Of a stretch of DNA of 64,000 bases, positions 47,913 through 59,345 are shown in pieces. The DNA is taken from the NCBI GenBank assembly GCA_004123355.1, contig SCHM01000001.1, forward strand, positions 2,348,001 through 2,412,000, given 5' to 3'. A program made the translations under genes and the position numbers. The notes under the pieces were generated by a model. It was not told the DNA's origin. It did no database searches and saw only the letters and a list, made by a program, of their open reading frames with translations. The DNA is from Amphirosellinia nigrospora (lineage: Eukaryota > Ascomycota > Sordariomycetes > Xylariales > Xylariaceae). Each line of letters begins with the position of its first letter. The first letter of the stretch is position 1.

Positions 47913-50900
47913 TTACATCCTAGTACTTCCTCTCCAGCCCGTAGACTTACCCGCCGTGCCGGTGAAGTTATGTAGGCGTTCCCCCATAAGGTAGGCCTCA
48001 TCCCTGATACGGACCTGCCAGCCCTGGAAGACACGGAGTAACCTCCGCAGCACCAACAAGGCGGCCCAGAAGAGCGCCGTGAGCGGATAAGCGAGCCTGT
48101 AGGCCGAGACCTGCATCTCATACGACACCTTTGTGGAGCTCTCAAGGCCCAGTTCAGCGTGGCCATGCGAAAAGAGGGGCATCAGCAACATGATCGTAGA
48201 GGCAACGAAGCCCGGGACCACAAAAGCACGAGTCAGCACGCCTATGTCGGGCTGAAGCCAGCCTTGGCGCGGACAGCCCGGACGGCTTGTGAAGGGCGTC
48301 CGCCATAAAGGGTCAGAGCCCGCGAACCTAATTTCAGGTAGAGAATTCCCAATGTCCACGCTTGTATGATCCTGACTGTATGTCCTTCCTGTGCACCTTC
48401 GAGGCGCAACGCACTCCCCGTTCCCGTTCCCATGTAGGTGTGTAGAGGGATGAGGACATACATTTCCACTAGAGCTGTGATCAAGATGGGGAAGATCATG
48501 AGAAGCATACTGTATGCGTAGGTCAGCTTCAAGGTGCGATAGGCTAGATGCGTGGCTCGATGTAACGCATTACGATCGAGGAGCGTGTCCGCAGTCGATG
48601 CCAACCATTCTCTAACCGTGTCATATGCGGAATGCAAATGGAATACGAGATAACTGGCAGAGCTGAGGACGTAGACGCCTATGCTGAAAGCGTATATATC
48701 GTTTGTACGGATATGTGGAGGTACGAGGGCTTTGAATATGCGGCGTCCGAGGACGAGTGGCAAAATGGTAGAACCCACACCAGTTATGGCGGCGAAGATC
48801 CATATAGACATGATGAAAACCGAGATGCGAGTCCTGAACCAAGGTGGGACATATACTACCTGGAACTGGTTGTCCGATTGGGGGTCTGCGTCTAGCCCAT
48901 TTGTTTCATAAATTTGTGCCATCTCATGCTCTGAGATATGCATGAATACTGGGTGTCCTTTGGTTATTTTCGCCTGGTCTGAAGCCGGTGAGCGGACAAA
49001 TCGGCCATTAGGCATCAATTTGCCGGATTCGACAAGCGACTTTTCAGGTCATTCATGGCGAGCATCTCCTCCCTCGGATGTTTGACGTTGGCTTTGAATC
49101 TCCGTCACTGAAAAAGTCTCTCCAACCTTTGAGGACGACCTCGTTCTTTGCGTAACTCCAAGGAACATGTTGCGCCATGACAATAATCCGTACCCGTTGG
49201 ACCCATCAAACCCACGAGCTTCCCTTCCTCTTCCACGCGTCGTTCCCCAAACAGAAACCATGTCAGCCGTAGCGCATTAGCACACTGGCGGAACCACCAT
49301 GTGTACATCGTGTGCAGGCCGTCGCTGGGTTTAAAGAACTTGACTGCTAAGGGCATGAGAAAATTGCAGAAGAGGAGATCCACGGGAAATTCTAGCACCG
49401 GTTCGTTATAGGTGTAATGAATTGGCAGGACATTGGGCAACGTTATAGATAGGCCCCAGACCACACCGCCGAGACAGATCACGACGAGGGCTCCATAAAC
49501 AAAGGCCGAGAACATAATCTTGCGTAGTTGGTAGATACGTTGCGTTCAAGCACATCACGAACCGGGTGGAACTCTGGATCGTCGGGATCGCGAATAAAGT
49601 CTATCGCCAGATTAGCCTCCACCCAAAAAGGGGCGCAAAGGGACTACAATACGTACATAAAACTCCTTTCCGCATGATTTTTCGACACATGGAGACAAAT
49701 AGGGCGAAGTGAAACATATAACCGGTACCGATGAACCAATGCACGAAGATAGAAGTGAGTGGATAGTTGTAAGCGAACAATAGACGTGATTTCAGTGTCG
49801 TATCCTCAAAAAGTGGAGAAGGGCAAAGTCCAGAAGGAGGCCACAGTATAGGGGAAATATCAGCATCTCAATACTAATAATAAGGATGACTTTCATGACA
49901 CCGCTAGCCTGATTCAGTGCATCTATGATGGAGGCCTCCCATTCTTGAGCAGCCTGCCCCGTCGAGAACATCGTCCCCCTACCAAGATACAATGCAGCCA
50001 TCAGGGTAAGAGAGGTATAACCGAGCAGAATGGCCCAGCTCCTGTCCTGCGCACCCCAGTAGGCGAGAGCAATGTTGAACTGTGGGGCTGGTGCCGGTGA
50101 GTTTAGGTCGATCATCCACCAACCGTTAAGGCGCAAATTGTGTGGGAAATTGTCTAGAGTCGAGATCAAGGTCGAACTAGCGGTGGTCCAAAATTCCCGG
50201 GCTCCTAACCATTTAGTCATGTAATCACCACCGAAGATGTAGAGAAGAGCATCCCTAAAACCAAAAAACAATAACGTATATCGCCCTTGAGGTCGAGCAG
50301 GGCCTGGTGACTAAGAGCGGAAAAGTTGCGAATCTCCTCTTCGGGTGGGATAGGCATATCCACATCGTACAGGAACATGCCCGCAACCCTATCTAAAGCC
50401 CCAGTCGTGAGTTGTCTCGCGTCTAGTCTCAAGGTTCTCAGCATCTGTTTCCCGTACTCTGCCCCTGAAACTAGCCTGAAGGCTTCGAGGATGTTGAATA
50501 CGAAAGTAGTAGTATAGCCAACAGCTAGAAGCGCCACGTCTTGGACGAGTTTAGCCAAGCTAAATAACATCCTGAATAAACGGCTGGGGTTGGCCAGAAA
50601 CCAGGCAGTCGCTCGTCCGATATTATAAGGCACGAATACGCCAACGAAGATGGAAATTGACACAAGAAATGCACAGAAGACGGCATTTTGAAAGAGGCCA
50701 ACTATTGGGCCACGCATGCCGATTAACTCCATGATACATCGAAGTCTTCGGCATCTTCAACAGCTTCGGGGTCAAGTCCAGCAGCAACAGCTGCCTCTAC
50801 GACGTCTGGCGCCATCTGATCGTCTTCCAGCTCACCCTCGTCACCATCCCCTCCCCGTGGCCGCCATGCATAAAAGGAGGATTCTGGTTGTCACCGAATA

Positions 50901-53165
50901 TGTCCACTGCCTCCTGGTTTACACCATCAGCATCGACAAGAGGCACATCACCCCACATAAAATCCGCAACACGGTCAACGATAGTATTGGGTTGTTCTGG
51001 GTGTAGAGGTAGTACAACACGGCGAACCTCCGTGTTAGGAACAGGCGCTGCTATTCCTCGTCTTCCTCGCCATTATCCACAGTTGGGGGGGGTATCTCGT
51101 TCGCTGTATCCTCGTGTAGGTTCAGTTGATCTACCATGCCAGTTGACTCGGACGAAGCTGGTGAGTGATTAAACTGTTCATTCGCAAGCGAGACGGTTGA
51201 AATATTGGTAGTCACCGATGTCTCTGTCAAATCATTGTTTGAATCGGCCACGAAACCTATCTCGGTCTCCGAATGTGTGGATTCGGCTGGTAATCCATCC
51301 ACGCTGGGATCTTGGGTTTGTTCAACTGTGTCAGACGGAAGGTTTGAGAAAGACCAGCTGTTATTTGCGAGAGGGTTAATTGTTTCGCGGGGTTGTGGGC
51401 CGTCAGATGTAGCCCGCGGCCGTGAGCTCGAACCAAGTAGAGTAGAAGGAGACGACGAGCTCTGTTCTTGTACGTCGTCGACAACGCTAGCCTTGCCTTT
51501 GCCCTTGTCTAATGGAGTCGTCGTATTGGTCACGTCATTTTCGTCATCGGAGCCAGCCCAGGTCCAACTTGAACTGTCGCTACCTGCCTTCTCGACCACC
51601 ATTGATGATGGCGACGATGAACGATTATGTAAGAATCGGCTAAACCGCGCCTCGTCAAGACCTTCCTGGCGAATAATCTCACGAATCTTTTCGTTATCTC
51701 CATCTGCAGCTCGATATATGCGTACGAATTCGCCGATCGTAGTTCGTCCCGTAGATCCATCCCTATCTATGCCAAGCGGGCTTGGCTCGCGTAAATATCC
51801 TGGCTGGCCGTCCTCAAGAAACCCTCTCGGGCTCCTAGGCGACACTGGCGAGGATCCGCGGCTTGTTTGAATTTGATCTGGTATGTTCAGTATGGGTCGT
51901 CTTCCCATTCCCACAATAGGTCGCTGGCGGAAATTAGGCCTAACTATTTCCGGCAAAGGCTCGGTTGGTCGCAAGCCCCTATGCTCGTCCGTATCTGGCG
52001 CAAAGTGGTTATCACTGTCCTCATCAGCTTCCTCCCCTGCCTCTTCGTTATCCTCATCCGAGTCTGGGTTCTGCACTGGGATATCGATGTGTGGGATAGG
52101 TGGTGCAGCGGCGCGGGAGGTGCAGGCGGTGCCATGTCATTTTCGGCATCTTCCACCGCCGCAAAAGCAGCACGCATATTGATCTCGGGTTGTTGCTGTA
52201 CAACGTAGTCACGAACTAGAATAATCAAAATGAAGCAGACGATGGCAAGCAATGTGATAATCTGCCCCTCCAACACGTTTATAATGATCCTGTTTATACC
52301 CGGATTTTTTGTTATGCGATTGAGGAAACCGACATTGCTTAGGAGAGACCGTCGCGGGTAAGACGCTACCGTCCTCGTCATTTTATGAAGCATGGCGCCG
52401 CTAGCGTTGTTGTAGACCTCCTGGGTAGGGACCTGAGGCTGTGGTGATAGGCCGAACAACATGCGCAACCACGAATGGGCGGTACTCGTATTGAACGACT
52501 TGGCCGCGGCCTTCATGAAACTGGCGGGAAGCTGGTCCATAACACTCCCGAGAGAAGCAGGCGTCGTGGCGGTAGCGAGAAGCGGTGTCGAAGGACACAT
52601 GGTCGTTCCCGTCACGGTTATAGACACTGTGTTGGTTCCTGGCACTGGGGGAGATTGCGCGTATCGAGGAAAGTGCCACCGAAACCCTCATCGCTGAGCC
52701 AAAACAAAAACGACCATATTGACCGCATGAGATAGGGAAGCCAGCCAAGCCAGACAGTGGTAACCAAGGCGGCCCTGAGCCAGACTAGAACATTCCGGAG
52801 TAAGTACCTAGTCATGTGATGGATAAATATATGGAATGGCAGATGCTTGGGCATGTCGGGCGAATAGAGCTTGGTAAAGCGGAAGGGCGTCTTGCACAGC
52901 TCGCAGTGTTTCTTCTGCGAATGCGATAACCACTCCATCAGGCAGTCCTGGTGAACATATTTTATGCTGCCGCTGCATTTACACGGGAAAAAGAGCGGCT
53001 CGTCGTCGGTGGCCTCGCCCCTGCAGATTCGGCAGGTGTCGAGATCAACCGGGGCATCATCGGCCCAAGGGTCAGCAGAGGTTATCGTATTGCTCCTGAC
53101 ATCGGCTCGAGTCAGGGACGATGCAGGGAGGTATCAGCCTCCCACGCCCAGTGAGACGTTCATCC
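47913..53165 (-). CDS. doa10: Doa10/TEB4-like RING-CH E3 ubiquitin ligase of the ER membrane
   Basis: This is a large multi-pass ER/inner-nuclear-membrane ubiquitin ligase for ER-associated degradation (SSM4/MARCH6 family). The N-terminal RING-CH lies near 53050-52880: CRICRGEATDDEPLFFPCKCSGSIKYVHQDCLMEWL, then CELCKTPF. This gives C-x2-C, C-x-C, H-x2-C and C-x2-C. It continues FRFTKLYSPDMPKHLPFHIF, TM segments (for example IINVLEGQIITLLAIVCFILIILVRDYV), an acidic Ser/Asp/Glu-rich linker (about 52080-51050), then many TM helices including GMRGPIVGLFQNAVFCAFL and, at the C-terminus, RIRDEAYLMGERLHNF, a conserved Doa10 ending. The last codons are uncertain (47913 or, with an intron, slightly further). 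Frame breaks lie near 53140 (N-terminus), 52640, 52080, about 50740, 50250, about 49540, 49060 and 48300; some may be introns. It is unlikely to be decayed in a living haploid fungus. Confidence 0.88.
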
Positions 53166-55703
53166 ATCGTCTCTAAGGGGGGTGAGTTGCTGTCTGAGAT
53201 CTGATGGGGGCGGGTATTGGCTCGTTGGTGAATTACTACGAGGGATGCCCTCGGGCCTATAGTGCAGGTATCGAGACCATTAGAGGGCGGCTAGCTGGAT
53301 GTGCTTGGAAACGCGGGAACTGCGGAATCAACGGGCGAGATCGAGGCAAGCACTCAGGTTTCGTTTTCGTCGTCGTTGTCGTTGTCGTTGTGCTATGGTT
53401 TGCTGTGCTTTGCTACGCTTGGCTCAACTGCTAATCTAGCGTCTCTCCGTCGAAGCGACCCGACCCGGTCTATACTAGACTGGCCTTCTCCGAAATCGAG
53501 GGACGACGAGGGGGCAGTGGGTTCAGTTCGGCTTGGTCGTCGCGATGGGTCGAAGTGAGGGCAACGAGATGGATTAGGTTTGCATTAAAGTTGTCGGATG
53601 CTGGAACTCTGCCTTGGTGGCAATTGCTTGAAAGGACGAATGCAGGGTCTTGGCATTGGCAGGACGGCACTAGAACCTTAAGAGGCATCAAAAGGCAGGC
53701 TGAGTGAGAAGTACCTACCTGACCGGACAGTATATATACAGTGTCTGTGCCCTAACTGTCAGGTAGCTGCGACGCATTTAAACCTTCGCACTGTCCCACA
53801 AACTGTGTTTATACTTATATGAATAGGTAGGAGGTTAGGTAGCCATGATACTAACGGGAGAATCACGAATGATGAATTCCATTGAGCTGTCGACTGCTAT
53901 TATAAGAGAGTACTCGGTGTGTTGCTACATGCCTTGTGCAAGTACTGTAATTCGACCAATGAACTTCAACTGGATATCACAGCTGCGATGGCATTTGGAC
54001 TGCTATGCCAACAAAGTGTTTTTCTATTTGGCTTACTTTACCTACTTACTTAGTAGGTACTATATTTGTTAGAACACATTCAATGTTCCTCCTCCGAATG
54101 TTGACGTAATATTGACATTGACCATGCTTCAAGAATACCTAGGTACCTCTCGCGCCTTCTGTTCCACGTTTACTACCTTGGTATGGTACTGGGCCTGTTA
54201 TTTTCGGTTTGACATTTGCCCATTCTCTTCTTTTTACTTTTGTTTTTTTTCGGGTTTTTCTTTTTTTGCAGTTCTCGTGACTTGCACTTGACTACCTACT
54301 TAGATCACCTATTTATGTAGCCCGACACAATCAAGTGTTGATACGGCCAAGGCGCAGTGGGCTCGGTGTGGCTCAAGCATACATAGATCCTGTATAGTGC
54401 AAGTTAACCTGAGCTAAAATTGCATCAACGCTCCCTTAGTATATTTTGTATTCGGCTGTAGGTAGATTTATCGAAAATGAGTGTGTGTGATATGACGTCT
54501 TGGGTTGGACGACCTCGGGGTCGACTTGCGCCAGCTATCTGGTTCGTCAGCCTGATTGGTCGACTGAGAGGCTAGCTACTATAGCATGCAGCTAGAGATG
54601 ATGTTGGCGCAGGTGTGTAACCGCGACATCGTCATAGGGGATGGCGATTGTGTTGGCGATAAGTCGCTGCTGCTAGATGCTGTTCAACTCGTGCTTGTGA
54701 TGAGATCCCACGAACTCAAAGAAAGTACCGATGTACTTAGCGATCTGCCCTGCTAGATATAACTTTTGTTGCTGGCCCAGATTAGCATTATAGCCAGGCG
54801 CCTTGTCATGAGTTCAAGAGATGAGATGGGCAGAGATCTTGACAATCGTATTGATATCGTACCGCAATGTAAAAGGTAAGAGTATCAGAAAATGTAAATA
54901 AAGCACTCGAAGCGAGAGGAATCTCCTGTTTGGATTGGTACTGTATTAATCAGAAGATGAGACGAGCAATTATTAAACGAAATCTGGTCAACAAGGTCCT
55001 GAAACACGTCGAGGATTGCTTCAAACAGGCTGCCCAGCGTTGGCTGTAGGGGGCCAGTGCTGTACATGTACCGCGGTAGGTATCTGATGTCAGACTGGGA
55101 ACAATGGGCCGTTGCAGCTGCACCAAATCTTGCAGCGCCAAGAGGTACCTATCTGCGCCCGGCGCTATAGCGGATACCTCTGTATACCTATCGACGAGCT
55201 CTCAGCTTGGCGAGCTGCCCACATGCACTCACATGTAAACTCCACCTTGTCATCATCATCGCCGCGAACTCTTATCTTTGCGACCTTGATTTTTCCCCCC
55301 TTCTTCCTACAGTCAATCACCAGTCACCTTCCACCTCTGCTATTCCTCCAGCTCTCCTATTCCGTATCAACGCATTTTGTGTTGGTGGTTTAGTGCTGTG
55401 GTGCTTGTGCAATCGTTCGTCTTGATTACTGCTGGATCAGTCCGTTGCGTCATAGCCGCCCGCCCTTTCTTTCTTGCTGCCGATCATCCCACGCGCATTG
55501 TGCATTGTGTGTGTGTGCGCGCGCTCCGGATGCAACAGTATATCCTCACGCTACATCGCACCACGTATTGACAACTCTCAACAAGGAACAAAGAACTAAC
55601 CCCACGTCAACTCTACATGCAAGACACACATCGCCATCTGCTATTTTTTATTTTGGTGATCGAGTCCTTTCCATAGATACTGTACTACTGTCTTTCTACT
55701 ACC
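53166..55703. promoter_or_regulatory. 2.5-kb divergent region Doa10 / coiled-coil protein
   Basis: No supported gene. A GTCGTT-type microsatellite lies at about 53366-53395. TACCTA/TAGGTA words are frequent (53710, 53825, 54040-54060, 54285). A pyrimidine-rich stretch at 55290-55350, before the next gene, looks like a fungal promoter/5' UTR. Confidence 0.45.
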
Positions 55704-58700
55704 ATGGCCGTCACCCTGAACGGCCAGAGGCAGCCTCTCACAAACGGCTCCCTAAAAGAGCCCAAAACCGCCAACGCGGGAACGGTGTCTTTAGGAAGCC
55801 CGGAATCGTCAACGGGAGGGACGGTATCAATGGACACGCCGTTTCAGCCCGCCACGAAGGCGCATGGCCTCCAGAAGACAGAGGGGCTTCTTTGCTTGGT
55901 CCTTCAATGTCATTGCCAGGTGCGCCCCTCACTCCTGTTGTCAAATCTCAAATCTCAAATCTCACGGTGACTGACTGCGGGCGCTCTTTGTTGCCGCTTT
56001 TGTATAGGCTCTTAACATGGTACTCCATCTTCACTCTATTATTTCGGTGTCCTGCTTCGCTCAGCGCGTGCGATGAGACATCCCCTAAGATCTGCAAACC
56101 GTATTTCCAAGCAAAACAGGCGGTCGCACCACATGTTAGCCCGTACTATGATGCCTACGCGGCTCCGTATGTCGAACTGGCCCACCCCTACTATGTCACC
56201 CTTGATCGCAAGGTAATCAAGCCAGGTCGCGCTTACGCGGTCAAATATGGAGGACCGCGTGTTGCTCAGGCCCGGACTTTTGGGCATGCCCAGTGGGAGA
56301 AGAGCGTGCAACCACAGATCCTTAAGTACCAGGCTTTGGCCAGAACACAGTACGATCATACCATTTCCCCTTACGTTGACAAAGCCGCTACGGGGATTGC
56401 GCCTACTATGACATCGCTCGGACGAACGCCCTACAAACCTATCACGAGATCCTAGTGCCAGCCTATACATTTGTCCAGCCTTACGCTACCCAAGGCTATG
56501 ATGTTGCTTATGGACTCACCAAGAATACTGTCATCCCTTCGACGGTCTGGGCGTGGAATAAGACATATGCTTTCCTCGATTCGTCTGGCCCCACGTACGC
56601 GACGTCTATGTCTTGAAAGTAGAGCCACAGCTTGTGCGCATCGGCGAGAGACTTGGCAGATACAAAGAGATTAAGCCTAAACCTGCAGTAGATGAAACTG
56701 AAGCGTAAGTATTGTTGTTAACAGTTGGTTTATTTTTTCTAATCAGTTACCAGGGTCATATCAACATCCACCTTCATCAAACCCACCTCGTCTATTTCAT
56801 CCACCACCTTCTCAGCTACCCAGGAGCCTACCCAGACTGCGTCGCGAGCGCCCGCTACGGAACAAGCCTATCAGGCTGAAGTCCATCCCGACACACCATC
56901 CAAGTCCGACGAAAAACCGAAAACAAGGGAAGAAATTCGCGAGCTAGCTGCTAAGGCTGTCGCAGAGGACTTAGAGCTATGGCAGGGCAAGTTTACTAAG
57001 GTTGCCGAGGAAGGTGCTACTGAAATAGAGGATCGTGTAGATGAGATTTCTGCGCGCATGATCGAGCACCATGCTAACGCCATGGGCAAGTCTCTCGTCA
57101 AACAGCTAGAGACAACCGTCCGCTCTGAGCTCGACAGTCTGAAAAAAGCCATCGTTGTGATTTTGGAGAACAGCAAGGGAGATGATAAGGGAAGAGACGA
57201 GAAGGTCGCGGCTGCGGTTCGTAGTGCTGGTCTGAAAATTAAGAGCAAGGCCCAAAACATCCGTGACTGGCGTCACAGTTATGAACAAGAGACCGAGATC
57301 GCGGTCACCAAGGCTGCCGAGGAACATTTCAGCATTCTTGACCAGACGCGTGATTTGGCACTACAGAAGATTGGCATGAAATGGGCGTGGATGGATGGCG
57401 TCACCTACAAAGACTGGCAAAAATATCATCAGCTCAAGGCTCGCTTTGACGAGTGGACAGAAGACCTCAAGCGCCTGATTACTACCCATCCTGGCCTCAT
57501 CGCGGCGCAAACTGCAGGCACTGGTATAGAGGATGAAGGCATGGCCATTGCTCACGAAGCGGCAGTGGAATTGAGTGGACTGAAGCAGGTAGCGGCATGG
57601 AAAGCCACTTCTGAGGATTTTACCGACGACTTTGATAGCAGTAGGATGCAGATGGCCGCCGAGGCCGCCGAGCAACGAATAACTGCGGCGGCTGAATCCG
57701 CCCGATTGGCCGCCGAAGCGGCTATTGACGAGGCTAACGCAAGTGCCGATGCCGAGGACACAGAGACCGTCACTGTCTCATTGTCTCACAACGATCAGGA
57801 GCAAGAGAACCTTGGTACTGGCCTAAGCTCAGAATCGCATGATTCCGAGTCTCGTACCTCCACCGATCCCAGCACTAGCGCAGCTAAACCTGTTGAGCCT
57901 CTTCCAAGTTCAGATCCAATTGATGGGCCAGAGCAATTAGAAGAGACAATCTTCGAATCGCCCGATTTACCAATCCATTCCATCGATGAAGACGCGGCCC
58001 CGACTACTGTTAAATCAGCCCTTTTCGGAGCAGCAGCTCAGTCCGTCCCCACTCGAAAACCCATATTAGATGACGATGTGTTCTCTTCAGCTTCAAGTGT
58101 GTTGTCCGTGGCCCAATCAGATGTGCCCGCAAGCATCACATCTGCTGCACAATCCGCCTACACGGCTGCAATTGCCGAAGCAGCAAACCAATATTCCCGT
58201 GCCATGTCTGCCGTGTCTGCTCAAGTATCTGGCGAACCAAAGCCTGTCCACGAAGAAATGTTCAGCTCGGTGTCGAACGGATACTTTGGGGCGATGGCCT
58301 CAGCTAACTCACGACTTAACGATGTTATAACCGCTGCATCAGAAAGCCTATACGGTACACCGACTACCCAGTGGGCCCCGGCGATGCCTGCAATGCCTAC
58401 AGTGCCATCAGTTGACTGGGAACGAGTCCAGTCTATTGCGCAACAACGATTCCAAGAATCAATCGATTGGGCCTCTGAACAATACGAATCAGCCAAAGTC
58501 GCTATAGGCGCGGCTGAACCTACCCCTAGCACTTATCTTGAGGGGGTGGAGAAGAGAGCTGAAAAATTGCTCGACCAAGCCAAGCATAATTACTTTGCTG
58601 GAGTAGGCGTTGCTCATGCCCGCTACTCTGAATTCCTATCCGCCGCTTCCACCGCTGTGAGCTCTTTAACTGCATCACCCACACCACAAATATCCAAGAG

Positions 58701-59345
58701 TCAGCATCATCGTGGTATCCGCTGCGAATGAAGCTGCAGAGTCAGTAGCATCATCTGTTGGGAACTAGCTGTAGAAGCCAAGGATTCGATTGGTGAGAGC
58801 TGGGATCTAGTGGTTAGCCGTGTCAGCTCGCAGATTACGGTGCTCCCACCCCAACACATGGTATGAAAATCTGTATGCAGCAGCAAGTGACCGTGCGTCG
58901 CAGGCTGGCGACTTTGCTGTGTCTCTACGAGGCTGTTGGCCATCAGATATCCGCTGCCTCGTCGATAGCTGAAGAATATGCTGCATCCGCTAATTCAGCG
59001 CCTCTTCGCAGTATGTGGCCGTGAGCTCACTCGTGTCCGAGCTGATAGCTGGGAAGGAGCCTAGCTACAGTGAGTCTGTGTATTCGCGCCCGCCCATGCC
59101 TATGCTACCGGCCTTGCCTCAGCATCGAGTATTGGCAGTGTTGCGTCTGCCTCAGCATCAAGTATCGGTAGTGTTGCGTCTGCCTCAGCTTCGAGCATTA
59201 GCAGTGTTGCGTCTGTCACAGCTGTCAGCGCTGCTAGTAGAGTAAGCGATGCGGCAAGCTCAGTATCGATGCGGTGAGTGAAGGCATAGCTGCGGCGACG
59301 GACAAGGTGAAAGACACAGTAGATCATGTCAAAGACGAGCTATGA
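55704..59345 (+). CDS. Large Ala/Ser-rich coiled-coil protein (fungal family often mislabelled 'transcription factor hoxa13')
   Basis: Function unknown. The start at 55704 gives MAVTLNGQRQPLTNGSLKEP. After an intron near 55918-56005 comes a hydrophobic segment (RLLTWYSIFTLLF), then a Tyr/Pro repeat region (KPYFQAKQAVAPHVSPYYDAY, YVELAHPYYVTLDRKV, ARTQYDHTISPYVDKA, YTFVQPYATQGYDVAYGLTKNTVIPSTVWAWNKTYAFLD) and LVRIGERLGRYKEIKPKP. A second intron lies near 56705-56754. A long charged coiled coil follows (EEIRELAAKAVAEDLELW to LKRLITTHPGL, about 56935-57500), then EAAEQRITAAAESARLAAEAAIDEA, an acidic Ser-rich linker, and Ala/Ser repeats with YFGAMASANSRL-type units. After a frame break near 58705, repeats continue to DKVKDTVDHVKDEL and TGA 59343-59345. 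Further breaks lie near 56450, 56600 and 58765-59090. The family is widespread in Sordariomycetes; the hoxa13 label is not supported by any homeodomain here. Soft confidence on the last 600 bp. Confidence 0.72.
59116..59214 (+). repeat. Three tandem 33-bp units encoding an 11-residue Ala/Ser repeat
   Basis: Three units of 33 bp (59116-59148, 59149-59181, 59182-59214) differ at a few positions. In the frame of the preceding gene they encode ASASSIGSVAS and variants. The frame-keeping length supports that this region is coding despite a frame break upstream. Confidence 0.85.
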
